Shown here one piece after another: positions 36,541-47,703 of a stretch of DNA of 64,000 bases. The position numbers and the translations under genes were made by a program. The DNA comes from Boseongicola sp. H5 (lineage in GTDB: Bacteria > Pseudomonadota > Alphaproteobacteria > Rhodobacterales > Rhodobacteraceae). The notes under the pieces are model-generated. The model had not been told where the DNA came from, ran no database searches, and worked only from the letters and a program-made list of their open reading frames with translations. Location of the stretch: assembly GCA_020622165.1 (NCBI GenBank), contig JACNMN010000014.1, positions 24,650 through 88,649 of the forward strand, written 5' to 3'. How positions within the stretch are numbered: the first letter of the stretch is position 1; every line of letters starts with the position of its first letter.

Positions 36541-37383
36541 ATGAACACCAGCGAACTGAACCGCGCCGTGCGCGACGCGCTTGCGGACCGGGGGGATCCC
36601 GTCAGCCGCCTGGGCTATTTCTGCGCCCCGTTCCGCCCCCGGTCGGGGCCGCTGTCGGACCGGGTGATCAAGACCTATCGCGGCGGGCGCGACCCCGAGG
36701 TGCTGGAGCTTCTGGCGCGCCGCCATGACGCCTATGCCGCCTGTCTGCGCGATGCGGGCGTCACTCTGCCCGAGACGCAGTTTCTGCTGCTGGAGGAGGC
36801 GGGCTTCCAGCGCCCGGTAATCCTGCAAAAGGCGTTGCCGCCGGAAACCATGCTACGCGACATGCTGCTGGCCGCGGATCTGAAAACGGCGATCGCACTG
36901 CTCGATCAGGCGGCGATCAGCATCGCGGGCTTCTGGGCGGCGGTGGCGCGCCGGCCCGAACGCATCGGCTATCATCCGTCGATCCGCAACTTCGCCATGG
37001 GGCAGGAGGGGCCTATATTCTTCGACACGTTCCCGCCGCTGATCGGCTATTCGCGCGAAGAGATGGGCAGGCTTCTGCTGCGGTTTTCGGAATCCCGGCT
37101 AATCCGCGGTATCGGTCCGGTCCTGCCGGAACGGATCCGCGCGATCCAGGACGAATGGTATTCCCCCGCAGGCACCATCGTCGGCCTGATCGGCAGTGCG
37201 GTGCGGCTCCGCCCCGATGACAAGGCCGATCTGCTTGACTGGGCGCGGGGGTTTGCCGAAACGCATCTGACGGGCGCACTGAAAGACGAGGTGATGGCGG
37301 AACTGGACACACCGCCGCGCCTGCCCACGATCTGGACCGCCACCCGCCGGATACTGGGTCTGGAAGGCAAGCCGAATGTCTGA
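36541..37383 (+). CDS. Protein of unknown function with kinase-like features
   Basis: This 280-residue protein has a conserved central piece, YHPSIRNFAMGQEGPIFFDTFPP, which resembles the catalytic and metal-binding segments (HxxxxNxx and xFFD) of small-molecule kinases such as choline kinases. An upstream ILQKALPP strand may hold the ATP lysine. The similarity is weak and the substrate unknown. It overlaps the trmL start by eight bases, implying co-expression. Confidence 0.6.
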   Translation: MNTSELNRAVRDALADRGDPVSRLGYFCAPFRPRSGPLSDRVIKTYRGGRDPEVLELLARRHDAYAACLRDAGVTLPETQFLLLEEAGFQRPVILQKALPPETMLRDMLLAADLKTAIALLDQAAISIAGFWAAVARRPERIGYHPSIRNFAMGQEGPIFFDTFPPLIGYSREEMGRLLLRFSESRLIRGIGPVLPERIRAIQDEWYSPAGTIVGLIGSAVRLRPDDKADLLDWARGFAETHLTGALKDEVMAELDTPPRLPTIWTATRRILGLEGKPNV

Positions 37384-37876
37384 CGCGGGCACCGGACCCG
37401 CCGACCGGCCGGCCCCCCGGATGAAGGTCGTGCTGGTCACGCCGGAGATACCGGGCAACACCGGCACGATCGGGCGCACCTGTGTGGCGCTGGATCTCGA
37501 ATTGATCCTGATCCGCCCCTACGGGTTCGATATCTCGGAAAAATCCGTCCGGCGGGCCGGGCTGGATTATTGGCGGCATGTCCGGCTGAGTGAATATGAC
37601 AGCTGGCCCGAATTTCTGCAGGCGCGGCAGCCCGGTCGTGAGCGGCTTTTCTTCTTCGAAGATCATGGCGCGGCATCGGTCTATGCGCCGGACTACCCCG
37701 CCGATGCCTATCTGGTCTTCGGGCGCGAAACGAAAGGTCTGCAACCCGAGATACTGGACGGGATGGAGGACCGGGTTTTTCATCTCCCGATGCGCAGCCC
37801 GCATATCCGCTCGCTCAATCTCGCCAATGCGGCGACAGCGGTGGTCTATCAGGCGATGCGCCGCCATTTCGTCTGA
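37376..37876 (+). CDS. trmL: tRNA (cytidine/uridine-34-2'-O)-methyltransferase
   Basis: This 166-residue SPOUT methyltransferase modifies the wobble base of leucine tRNAs. It shows VVLVTPEIPGNTGTIGRTC, the substrate region GLDYWRHV, and the SAM-binding knot LVFGRETKGL with IRSLNLANAATAVVYQ. The ATG at 37376 adds 15 residues before the MKVVLV core; an ATG at 37421 would also serve. Confidence 0.95.
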   Translation: MSDAGTGPADRPAPRMKVVLVTPEIPGNTGTIGRTCVALDLELILIRPYGFDISEKSVRRAGLDYWRHVRLSEYDSWPEFLQARQPGRERLFFFEDHGAASVYAPDYPADAYLVFGRETKGLQPEILDGMEDRVFHLPMRSPHIRSLNLANAATAVVYQAMRRHFV

Positions 37877-38022
37877 GCCGTTTCGCCGCCTGGCCATGAT
37901 GGCGCGGGGAACTCGGCACGATGGGCCGCCGGTAAAAGATACCGCCCGCGCCCCGCGACCTCTTTTTCTTTGCTCCGGCCCGCGTTGCGGCGTTACCCTT
38001 GCACAGCAGAAAGGACAGCCTG

Positions 38023-38346
38023 ATGCCATCCATCGTCAAGGGTGCGGCCCTGCAAACCGTGATCACCACATTCGAAACCACGCCCGGCAATTGCCGCGAC
38101 CTGATCGAGGCGCTGACCGATGCCTATGACCAGTTCATTTCGCATCAGCCCGGGTTCATCGCGGCGGGGCTGCATGTGAACGATGCCCAGACCCGGGTGG
38201 CGAACTACTCCCAATGGGACCGGCGCGAGGATTTTCAGGCGATGCTGCGCAGCGATGAAATGGTGCGCCGCAACAAGGCGATCACCGAGCTTTGCCGCAG
38301 TTTCGAACCGGTGATGTATGATGTCGCGGCCGTGTTCGACACCTAG
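38023..38346 (+). CDS. Antibiotic biosynthesis monooxygenase-type (ABM) protein
   Basis: This 107-residue protein has the ferredoxin-like ABM fold: ALQTVITTFETTPGNCRDLIEA, then FISHQPGFIAAGLHV and a VANYSQWDRREDFQAML strand-helix. ABM proteins act as small quinol or haem monooxygenases or are unknown. The ATG at 38023 follows agaaagga. Confidence 0.86.
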   Translation: MPSIVKGAALQTVITTFETTPGNCRDLIEALTDAYDQFISHQPGFIAAGLHVNDAQTRVANYSQWDRREDFQAMLRSDEMVRRNKAITELCRSFEPVMYDVAAVFDT

Positions 38347-38472
38347 CCGGCGGTCCCGGCGATGGCGGATATGAAGGGGGCCCATGTGACCGATAGGCTT
38401 TCCCTATCGGCATTTGTCAGGCCGCCTGATGACGCCTACCTGTATGAATGAAACCCTCAGGAGATCTGCCCC

Positions 38473-38739
38473 ATGCAATGCCCCATCGACGGAACCCAAC
38501 TGGTAATGACCGACCGACAGGGGGTCGAGATCGACTATTGCCCGCAATGCCGGGGCGTCTGGCTGGACAGGGGTGAACTGGACAAGATCATCGAACGCTC
38601 CACGGCGGATGCGCCGGCCGCGCCGCAACCCGCGCGCCGTGGCTATGACGACGATTACGATCAGGGCCCGGACCGCTCGTCGAGCTACCACAAGAAAAAG
38701 CGGCGCGGGTCCTTCCTCGACGATATCTTCGATTTCTGA
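38473..38739 (+). CDS. Zinc-ribbon (zf-TFIIB) protein
   Basis: This 88-residue protein has one zinc finger, MQCPIDGTQLVMTDRQG then YCPQCRGVWLDRGEL, with CP..(D)G and CPQC pairs. It continues with a basic and acidic tail ending in GSFLDDIFDF. This is the usual form of zf-TFIIB proteins in the group. Function is unknown. Confidence 0.92.
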   Translation: MQCPIDGTQLVMTDRQGVEIDYCPQCRGVWLDRGELDKIIERSTADAPAAPQPARRGYDDDYDQGPDRSSSYHKKKRRGSFLDDIFDF

Positions 38740-38745
38740 GCGGAC

Positions 38746-39015
38746 CTAGCGGCGGCGCGGGCAGATCACGACCCGTTGCCGGGTGCAGTCCGCATCGGCG
38801 CAGCTGACGCTTTCCACGATCATGCCATTGCGCAGGCGGACCGTCCCGCCTGTCTGCACCGTCCTGATCTCGCATGTGCGGGCGTTTCGCGTCCCCGTGC
38901 CAAGGCTCAGGCTGAACGGGCCGTCCGACAGGCCGATGCTGAAGGATTGTGCAAGGGCCGGACCGGTGAAGGCCAGTTGCCCGGCGGTGCAGATGATGGA
39001 GACGAGACGGCGCAT
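38746..39015 (-). CDS. Small secreted cysteine-containing protein
   Basis: This 89-residue protein has a signal peptide ending near ALAQ (residue 23), then a short beta-rich domain with four cysteines (CEIRT, CADADC, VICP) that could form two disulfides in the periplasm. No family was recognised. It is convergent with the zinc-ribbon gene. Confidence 0.7.
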   Translation of the reverse strand: MRRLVSIICTAGQLAFTGPALAQSFSIGLSDGPFSLSLGTGTRNARTCEIRTVQTGGTVRLRNGMIVESVSCADADCTRQRVVICPRRR

Positions 39016-39129
39016 GGGGAGGCTCCCGGACAGGATGGTTCGGGGATAGGTCGCGCGGGGCCGGGCGAAGGTTCAATCTGCCCGGCGTCCCCGGGGGGCG
39101 CATCTGGCCGATGGTGGGTGGCGGTCCGT

Positions 39130-39570
39130 TCAGCCGACGGGCAGGGGAGCCCTGCAGGCGCGGAAATCCGCGACCTCGGGTGCGGCGCCGTCAAGCGGGA
39201 TGCGCAGCATTTCGTCGCCGATGATCGCGGTGGCCCAGTCATTGAATTGCAACCCGTCCAGCACGTTTCCGAACCCTCTGTCGGTCACCATGAGCTGTGT
39301 GTCGCTATCGCTCAGCACGTGCCGGCTGGTGGAAATCGTGTTGGGCTGCGCGCCGTCGAAGCGCAGGGCGAAGACCGGTGCCCTCGGCCACGGGGCGCCG
39401 GGGCGGGTCAGACGGATCGTGTATTCGGGCAGGCCCGGATCATAGGTCAGGCGGATCGTCGTTTCGGCCGTTCGATGGGTCAGCGTGCAGCGAGGGCCAT
39501 CTCTGCCGACATCCCAGGCCAGCGCCGGCAGGGGAAGGAGCAGAACGGCGATCATCAGCAGGCAGCGCAT
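39130..39570 (-). CDS. Small secreted hypothetical protein
   Basis: This 146-residue protein has a signal peptide (MRCLLMIAVLLLPLPALAW) and a beta-rich domain with a single pair of cysteines (residue 28 and near the C terminus, FRACRAPLPVG). It is found in many Rhodobacteraceae in similar length, to my recollection, without known role. Confidence 0.72.
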   Translation of the reverse strand: MRCLLMIAVLLLPLPALAWDVGRDGPRCTLTHRTAETTIRLTYDPGLPEYTIRLTRPGAPWPRAPVFALRFDGAQPNTISTSRHVLSDSDTQLMVTDRGFGNVLDGLQFNDWATAIIGDEMLRIPLDGAAPEVADFRACRAPLPVG

Positions 39571-39776
39571 GACACGAAGTGTGGCGCGTTTCCGCCCGTT
39601 GGCAAGAGACGACCGGCGCAGGCCGGCGGGCCTTCCGTATCTGCGGCCCGCCGATCCGGACCCTCAATCGCGGCGGATGTGGCGAAGTCGGAGCCGAAGG
39701 CGCACGCAGTCACCGGCCCCGCCCGGGCATGCCGGACGGAGCCGCCGGATCGGGGCGCCTGTATGCCCCCGCGCCG

Positions 39777-40034
39777 TCAGGTGCTGGGATCCCGGAAGTC
39801 GCTTGTTCCGCCGGAATGCGTGCATTTCACACCCGGAAACGAATAGCTCTGCCCGTTATGCTTGCCGGTTATGTTGTAGAACCCGTCGATCGCGGGGCGG
39901 TCATTGGGCGGAAACGGGCCGCAACTGAACACCTTGATATTGCTGTAGGTGCCGGTTGCACCCGAGATGTTGCCGCCATGGCCCTGGATCGCGACCACGC
40001 GGACATCGGTGTATTGGCCGGTTGGATTGGACAT
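39777..40034 (-). CDS. Small hypothetical protein
   Basis: This 85-residue protein starts MSNPTGQYTDVRVVAIQG, with GGAGAG eight bases upstream. It is rich in Gly, Thr and Asn and has two cysteines. It has no signal peptide or membrane segment. No family was recognised. Confidence 0.6.
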   Translation of the reverse strand: MSNPTGQYTDVRVVAIQGHGGNISGATGTYSNIKVFSCGPFPPNDRPAIDGFYNITGKHNGQSYSFPGVKCTHSGGTSDFRDPST

Positions 40035-40205
40035 CTGATCTCTCCTATCTGTTCTGAACTGGACACTGCAGGCCGGGGAGCCGTGCCCGAAACGGTCTAG
40101 AGCGTCGGAGAGACCCGCGCTGTGCTCTGGCGCACGGAGCCGGGGAAAAGACCGGGCAGGGGGCCACCGCGGGCGGCCCCCATGCCGCAAGTAGCCCGGC
40201 GGCGC

Positions 40206-41294
40206 TTAGCGCAGCACGCGAACCTGATCGAACGTATGGCCAAACCGGCTCAACTCGCCGGTCGCTTCGAAGATATCGCCGGGCGCCAGTTGATCCGTGA
40301 ACGCGCGGTCCATCCCGCAATGCAGCATGTCGTCTTGGGGCGCATCGACCGGGGCCAGGCGCGCACAGCCGCCGAGCCCGAGGTCCGTCGCCATATCGAC
40401 CAGCTTGTAGTGCAGCGTTTCGACGGGGTTTGCGGTGGCCATGTTCCACGCCTGCGGCAGCCCGTCATGGGGCAGCACCGCAAGAAGCAGACCGGTCGTG
40501 ACCGGCAGGGCGAGCATGGGCAGGGCCAGCCGTCTGCCAAGCCCGCGCCGCGCCCCTTGCGGGGTGGTGGGCGCGCGCAGATGGCGGTTGAGGAGGGGCG
40601 GCAACACGATCAGCACCGCAATGCTCGCAAAGAGCATCACCGCGTTCGCCTCCACCCATCGGTCCAGTTGGGCGGTTTGCACCGTGTCGCCAAACCGCAA
40701 GGCATAGAGCGACCAGACAAGCGTCAGCCCCAGGGCGAGGGGGGCGAGCACATCGCCGATGTCGCGCTTGCGAAGCGGCCGGTCAGGTTGGGAGCCATCC
40801 AGCACGCCCGCCGCGCGCGCAGTGATATCCCGGTCCAGCCGCTTGAGAAGCCGGGCCCGGTTCAGCTCGGCCCTGGCATCGCCATAGGCAAGGCCGAAGG
40901 GGAAAATGGTCAGCGCGAACAGCCCCAGAAGGGCGGCGATTGCGTAGATATGGGTCTGCCGCCCGAACTCCATCGGGATCACCCTGTGCCCGCTCTCCGA
41001 CGCGAAGGTCAGAACGGCCATGATCAGGACAAGCCAGAGCGCGTTGATCAGCAGGAAGGGGATGCGGGCCAGCAGGCGCACCGTGCTGCGCAACACCCTG
41101 TCATGAAGCCCCGGCACAAGATAAAGCCCGGTCATGGCCAGCGAAAAAATCCCGAGACCCAAGACGAACTGGCCCGTCGCCTCCGGCAAGCCCGCGTTCC
41201 GGGCCCAGACCAGAAGCAGCAGCACCGTGCAGTAAAGCCCGAAAAGCCCGATCAGACGGGCCGAGATATCGGTGAAAAGCAGGCCCCATCGCAT
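40206..41294 (-). CDS. Polytopic membrane protein of unknown function
   Basis: This 362-residue protein has about seven to eight hydrophobic segments, including a first hairpin near residues 10-60 (LIGLFGLYCTVLLLLVWA, GLGIFSLAMTGLYLVPGL). It has a basic cytoplasmic loop ARAELNRARLLKRLDRDITA, then a C-terminal soluble domain of about 90 residues with two cysteines. It does not resemble a transporter family I know. Confidence 0.72.
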   Translation of the reverse strand: MRWGLLFTDISARLIGLFGLYCTVLLLLVWARNAGLPEATGQFVLGLGIFSLAMTGLYLVPGLHDRVLRSTVRLLARIPFLLINALWLVLIMAVLTFASESGHRVIPMEFGRQTHIYAIAALLGLFALTIFPFGLAYGDARAELNRARLLKRLDRDITARAAGVLDGSQPDRPLRKRDIGDVLAPLALGLTLVWSLYALRFGDTVQTAQLDRWVEANAVMLFASIAVLIVLPPLLNRHLRAPTTPQGARRGLGRRLALPMLALPVTTGLLLAVLPHDGLPQAWNMATANPVETLHYKLVDMATDLGLGGCARLAPVDAPQDDMLHCGMDRAFTDQLAPGDIFEATGELSRFGHTFDQVRVLR

Positions 41295-41466
41295 GTGTAT
41301 CTGTCCCGGTCTGTTTCGCTCTGGCTGGAATTAGGCGTGATTTCGGGCAGGAATGGGGTGGCTTGGGGGAATTGGAAGGGCAGGGCCGGTCCATTGGTAG
41401 GGATGCGGGTGCGCGCGCCTGCGAAGACCGCTTGCCTCCGCCGGCGGGGCTGGGCAGGGTCGGGCC

Positions 41467-41820
41467 ATGACACGCGATCAGTTCAACCGGTTCTGCGCCG
41501 GTCTCAAGGCAACCTCCTACGTGGTCCAATGGGGCAATGCGGATGTTTGGAAGGTGGGCGACAAGGTCTTTGCGATCTGCGGCTGGAACGAGGGACAGGA
41601 TGCCTTCACCTTCAAGGTTGGAGAGATCGCGTTCGAGGTGCTGGGTGGCGAACCCGGCATCCGCCCCGCGCCGTACCTGGCGTCGCGGGGGATGACATGG
41701 CTTCAGGTCTACGAGGACGGGGCGATGAGCGACGAGATGCTGCGCGAGCATGTCGAGGAGAGCTACCGGCTGGTCGTGGCGGGGATGACGAAGAAGAAAC
41801 GGGCGGAGTTGGGGGTGTGA
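41467..41820 (+). CDS. MmcQ/YjbR family protein
   Basis: This 117-residue protein has the YjbR layout: an opening helix MTRDQFNRFCAGLKAT, the strand pair VVQWGNADVWKVGDKVFAI, and a late GMTWLQVYED with a helix of LVVAGMTKKKRAEL. YjbR proteins are small DNA-binding-like folds of unknown role. Confidence 0.9.
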   Translation: MTRDQFNRFCAGLKATSYVVQWGNADVWKVGDKVFAICGWNEGQDAFTFKVGEIAFEVLGGEPGIRPAPYLASRGMTWLQVYEDGAMSDEMLREHVEESYRLVVAGMTKKKRAELGV

Positions 41821-41929
41821 GCGGCCTCGGCCGAACAGATCGGGCCGGTCCGTTTTCTCCTCCTCATGGTCGCAGAAATGCCATCTGCGGATGTGATTCT
41901 GCCCCGACGCCAGAGAAGAACCGGGTTCC

Positions 41930-42565
41930 ATGCGCACACCGTTGATATTGCTGCTTTTGTCCCTCGCCAGCGCCGGGGGAATCCTGATGACCGAGGGAGC
42001 GACCCTGACGCTTCCCCTCGCCGTGGCATCGCTCTCTGCCGTCGCCGCCCTGTTGATCCTCGGCGTGGCGCTTCTCCGCGGTTTTGGTGCAGATGCTCCC
42101 GATGGCCGCAGGCCCATCCCGGGGCGCCGGTCGCGCAAGGGCCCGCACGTGGTGATCGACGGCTCCAACGTGATGCACTGGAACGGGGAGACGCCGCATC
42201 TCGACACTCTGCGCGAAGTGGTCACCACGCTGCGCGGGCGGGGCTTTCAGCCCGGCGTCGTCTTCGATGCCAACGCGGGTTACAAGTTCAGCGACCGCTA
42301 CCTTGATGACCGCCATTTCGCAAAGTTGCTGAACCTGCCGAGCGACAGGGTATTGGTGGTCGGCAAGGGCGAGCCGGCAGACCCCACGATCCTCGCGGCA
42401 GCACGTGATCTTGGGGCCAAGGTCCTCACCAACGATCGCTACCGGGAGTGGACGGCCGATTTTCCCGAAGTCGCGACGCCGGGCAATCTGGTCCGGGGTG
42501 GTTACCGGGACGGCAGGTTGTGGCTGGATGAAACGGCGTTGGCCGCCAGCCTTTCAACTCGCTAG
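41930..42565 (+). CDS. Membrane-anchored NYN/Zc3h12a-like ribonuclease
   Basis: This 211-residue protein has two N-terminal hydrophobic segments (residues 4-20 and 27-49) and a cytoplasmic nuclease domain beginning HVVIDGSNVMHW. Acidic residues in IDGSN, VVFDANAGYK and LTNDRYREW fit the PIN-like active site of the RNase Zc3h12a (NYN) family, which cuts RNA with Mg2+. The membrane anchor suggests RNA decay at the inner membrane; targets are unknown. Confidence 0.85.
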   Translation: MRTPLILLLLSLASAGGILMTEGATLTLPLAVASLSAVAALLILGVALLRGFGADAPDGRRPIPGRRSRKGPHVVIDGSNVMHWNGETPHLDTLREVVTTLRGRGFQPGVVFDANAGYKFSDRYLDDRHFAKLLNLPSDRVLVVGKGEPADPTILAAARDLGAKVLTNDRYREWTADFPEVATPGNLVRGGYRDGRLWLDETALAASLSTR

Positions 42566-42818
42566 GTGTCCTGCCAAAGCAGGGCTTTCTGTGCCGATCA
42601 AAGGCAAGGATGGCCAAGGCGTCACCACGCAGAGCGCCACGCTTGATCCGCGAACAACGCTCTCACACAGGGCGATTTCGCAAAGATCGGGCTCGGGCGT
42701 TCGGCAGTCCGGTTCGTCTGCGCGCGGGGCAGGATCATTCTGGAAACTTCAGTTCAATCCGTGACGCAAGGGACCATTGCACGGCTCCTGCAGGATGCTA
42801 TTGAGCATGACCCGCCCT

Positions 42819-45023
<2,205 letters not shown>

Positions 45024-45510
45024 GGGACAGCCTTAGAATGGTCTTATTTTGTTCCTGTTCAAGGGTCTGCTCGCCCCATGCTGACACCTGCTCGGCAAAC
45101 CTTGCCGGGCGGTTAACAAAACTCCTTGAGTTTGAGGAAAATAAACACAACCTTAAGGAGAATTTTTGATTGCAATGACCCTATCGGCGTCATAATCTTT
45201 TCCGGCAAGCAGCAGAAGCGGTTGCCAACCGGGTTCGTGCACCCACCCCACCCCTCGCTCCCTCGAGCCGGGTTGGCAACCCACTTCTCCCTCAAGATAT
45301 TCCGCCGCATTCCGCCAGTTCTCGACGCATGCCCTGCGCAAAGCTCTGCTTCACGCGGCCGAATTGCGGATCCGGCGATCCGGGCCGGGACGTGCCGCGG
45401 CTTCCGGTGCCGCTCTGCGGGGAAGGAAGACTGATCGCCGCGCAAAGATGGCGCATTGCGTGACAGTCCGGAATTTCCGATAAGAGCGCGAGACATCCGG
45501 AGAAACGCCC
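45024..45510. other. Intergenic region upstream of uvrB and the complex I subunit gene
   Basis: These 487 bases separate two divergent genes. The first 150 contain an AT-rich stretch (aaaataaacacaaccttaag) that may hold the uvrB promoter. An inverted repeat lies at 45221-45280. Short frames here lack ribosome binding sites and codon bias, so I call no gene. Confidence 0.4.
45221..45280. repeat. Inverted repeat with 34-base spacer
   Basis: The arms gttgccaaccggg (45221-45233) and ccgggttggcaac (45268-45280) match over 12 of 13 bases. The spacer has a run of C-rich triplets (cacccaccccacccc). It has no T tract. It could be a folded RNA element or a dispersed intergenic repeat. Confidence 0.6.
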
Positions 45511-45822
45511 ATGCGTGCACGCATCTACAAACCTGCCAAGACCGCCATGTCCTCGGGCACGGCCAAGACGAGGCAATGGGTTCTGGAATTCGCGCCTGCC
45601 TCGGCCCGTCAGGTGGACCCGCTGATGGGCTGGACCAGTTCCGACGACATGAACAGTCAGGTGCATCTGCATTTCGAAACGCTGGAGGCGGCGCGGGATT
45701 ACGCCGCCGAAAACGGGATCGACGCGGTGGTGATCCAGCCGAAGACGCGCAAACCGAATATTCGCCCGCGCGGCTATGGTGAGAATTTCGCCACCGACCG
45801 GCGCGGTGCCTGGACCCATTAG
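45511..45822 (+). CDS. NADH:ubiquinone oxidoreductase accessory subunit (NDUFS4 type)
   Basis: This 103-residue protein begins [20 protein letters not shown] and has the conserved [36 protein letters not shown] endings of the ETC_C1_NDUFS4 family, the alphaproteobacterial ancestor of a mitochondrial complex I subunit. It acts at the matrix-equivalent side of complex I. The rest of the nuo operon is not in the window. Confidence 0.93.
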   Translation: MRARIYKPAKTAMSSGTAKTRQWVLEFAPASARQVDPLMGWTSSDDMNSQVHLHFETLEAARDYAAENGIDAVVIQPKTRKPNIRPRGYGENFATDRRGAWTH

Positions 45823-45934
45823 GGTCCGGCGGCGGTTCCGGTGGCGTCCTGCGGCGAACCGGTCGCGGGGCCGCCGCCCGCATGTCGCCCGCATCTGGAC
45901 CTTGGCCCCGTGAAGGCGTAACTGATCGTCGAGC

Positions 45935-46011
45935 GGTCCCTTAGCTCAACTGGATAGAGCAGCTGACTTCTAATCAGCAGGTTGAGGGTTCGAGTCCTTC
46001 AGGGATCGCCA
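45935..46011 (+). tRNA. tRNA-Arg (anticodon TCT)
   Basis: The 77-base gene pairs GGTCCCT with AGGGATC in the acceptor (with one G-T pair), has anticodon stem gctga/tcagc with loop ctTCTaa, a T arm with GGTTCGAGTCC, and an encoded CCA. No integrase gene is next to it. Confidence 0.96.
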
Positions 46012-46254
46012 GACAAATTCCTGCCCGTCCCCGGCCCCATGCCCGGCCGCGCCGATCCGCCGAATCACGAAATGGTGAGAGGTGAGGCATATCCCCCACC
46101 GAAGGCGGCGGATTGCCGATCATCGGTGATTTCCCCGTCCAAACAGGGCGATACCGGCAGAGTTTCGCAAATCGGACGCGGCTTTTCAGTTCCGCCGCGC
46201 GGCCAATCGGCCTATAGTCATCAGAATTGCTGCGCACTACCTGGGAGGGACAGG

Positions 46255-46542
46255 ATGATACGCTCGGAGCTGATCACCAAGCTTGCGGAGGAGAACCCGC
46301 ATCTCTACCAGCGCGATGTTGAGCGCATCGTGAACGCGATTTTCGAAGAGATCATCGAGGCCATGGCCAAGGGCAACCGGGTCGAGCTGAGGGGGTTCGG
46401 TGCGTTTTCGGTCAAGAAACGCGACGCCCGCGTTGGCCGGAATCCGCGGACCGGCGAAAGCGTCGCGGTCGAGGAGAAGCATGTGCCTTTCTTCAAGGCC
46501 GGCAAGCTGCTACGGGATCGGTTGAACGGGCATGACGGCTGA
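46255..46542 (+). CDS. ihfB: Integration host factor beta subunit
   Basis: This 95-residue DNA-bending protein starts [20 protein letters not shown] and has the HU/IHF core with [26 protein letters not shown] (split here at the proline intercalation turn) and the C-terminal [25 protein letters not shown] ribosome site precedes the ATG. It opens an ihfB-lapA-trpF run with gaps of 14 bases or less. Confidence 0.95.
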   Translation: MIRSELITKLAEENPHLYQRDVERIVNAIFEEIIEAMAKGNRVELRGFGAFSVKKRDARVGRNPRTGESVAVEEKHVPFFKAGKLLRDRLNGHDG

Positions 46543-46556
46543 AAGGCTAGGGTGAC

Positions 46557-46919
46557 GTGATCCGCTATCTCAAATACGCATTTCTGGTGCTGGTCGCGCT
46601 TGGACTGGTGGTGCTTGCACTGGCCAATCGCGAGCCGGTTCTGCTGGAGGTGCTGCCGGAAAATCTGGCGCTCTGGTTCGGCTGGTCCTACGCGGTCGAG
46701 CTGCCGCTTTTCCTCGTCATCTTCGGCGGTGTCGTTCTGGGCCTTCTGGTGGGCTTTGTCTGGGAATGGCTGCGCGAGCATCGCCACCGGGTCGAGGCGA
46801 AGACGCAGCGCCGCGACAAGCAGCGCCTTGAACGCGAGGTTGAAGGCCTGAAAGGCCGGGCCAACGAGGGCAAGGATGACGTGCTGGCCCTGCTTGAGGA
46901 TACCGGCTCGTCGCGCTAA
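46557..46919 (+). CDS. LapA-domain membrane protein
   Basis: This 120-residue protein starts at GTG. It has two membrane helices (near residues 4-22 and 43-66) and a basic coiled-coil-like tail (REHRHRVEAKTQRRDKQRLE), the layout of the LapA/DUF1049 family. LapA acts with LapB on LPS assembly in E. coli; here its role is unproven. It sits between ihfB and trpF, a common order. Confidence 0.85.
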   Translation: MIRYLKYAFLVLVALGLVVLALANREPVLLEVLPENLALWFGWSYAVELPLFLVIFGGVVLGLLVGFVWEWLREHRHRVEAKTQRRDKQRLEREVEGLKGRANEGKDDVLALLEDTGSSR

Positions 46920-46928
46920 GTGCCGGTG

Positions 46929-47582
46929 ATGGACATTGCAATCAAATTCTGCGGTCTGCGCAGGCCCGAAGATGTCGCGGCCGCGGCCGGGGCCGGCGCG
47001 CGTTACGTGGCCTTCAATTTCTTCGCCAGATCTCCGCGGGCGGTCACGGTGGCCGAGGCGCGGGAGCTGGCTTTGGAGGTGCCGCCGGGCATCGCCAAGG
47101 TGGCGCTGGTCGTCGATGCAGAAAACGATTTTCTGGACCGGATCGTCGATCAGGTGCCGCTGGACATGCTTCAGCTTCACGGTGCCGAAACCCCCGCCCG
47201 CGTGGCCGAGATCAAGGCGCGATACGGTTTGCCCGTGATGAAGGCCGTGGGGATCGCGACGGAGGCGGATTTGCCCAAGCTGGAGGCTTATGGCCGCGTT
47301 GCCGACCAGCTTCTGGTCGATACCAAGCCGCCGGATGATGCCGGTCTGCCGGGCGGTAACGGGCTGGCGTTCGACTGGCGGCTGATCGCGGGCCGGCGCT
47401 GGCCCGTGCCGTGGATGCTGGCCGGCGGGCTGACGCCCCAGAACGCCGCGCTGGCCGTCGAGATGACCGGGGCCACGCAGGTGGATGTAAGTTCCGGCGT
47501 CGAAAGCGCGCCGGGGGTGAAGGATGCCGCGAAGATCGCGGCCTTCGCCGAGGCGCTGAGAGGAGTGGTCTTGCCGCGCTGA
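46929..47582 (+). CDS. trpF: Phosphoribosylanthranilate isomerase
   Basis: This 217-residue TIM-barrel enzyme catalyses the Amadori rearrangement in tryptophan synthesis. Visible motifs are [27 protein letters not shown] and the phosphate loop [12 protein letters not shown] with [15 protein letters not shown] use the ATG at 46929; a GTG at 46920, directly after the lapA stop, is the other option. It is linked to lapA upstream, and trpB follows after a 121-base gap. Confidence 0.94.
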   Translation: MDIAIKFCGLRRPEDVAAAAGAGARYVAFNFFARSPRAVTVAEARELALEVPPGIAKVALVVDAENDFLDRIVDQVPLDMLQLHGAETPARVAEIKARYGLPVMKAVGIATEADLPKLEAYGRVADQLLVDTKPPDDAGLPGGNGLAFDWRLIAGRRWPVPWMLAGGLTPQNAALAVEMTGATQVDVSSGVESAPGVKDAAKIAAFAEALRGVVLPR

Positions 47583-47703
47583 CCCGCGCCGGCCCGCGGG
47601 GGGGGGGCGTTGCCCCGCGGGGCCTGCCGCGATATCTCAACCCCACAGAAAAGGAACCGGTAACCGCGACAGCGGGACCGGGACCCAAACCGGAGGTCGG
47701 CAC

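Noticed and set aside
40122..41945. 607-residue open frame on the plus strand
   Set aside because: It overlaps the minus-strand membrane protein and the YjbR gene in other frames and has no domain.
45153..45341. 62-residue frame in the uvrB upstream region
   Set aside because: It spans the inverted repeat, has no ribosome binding site and no coding bias.
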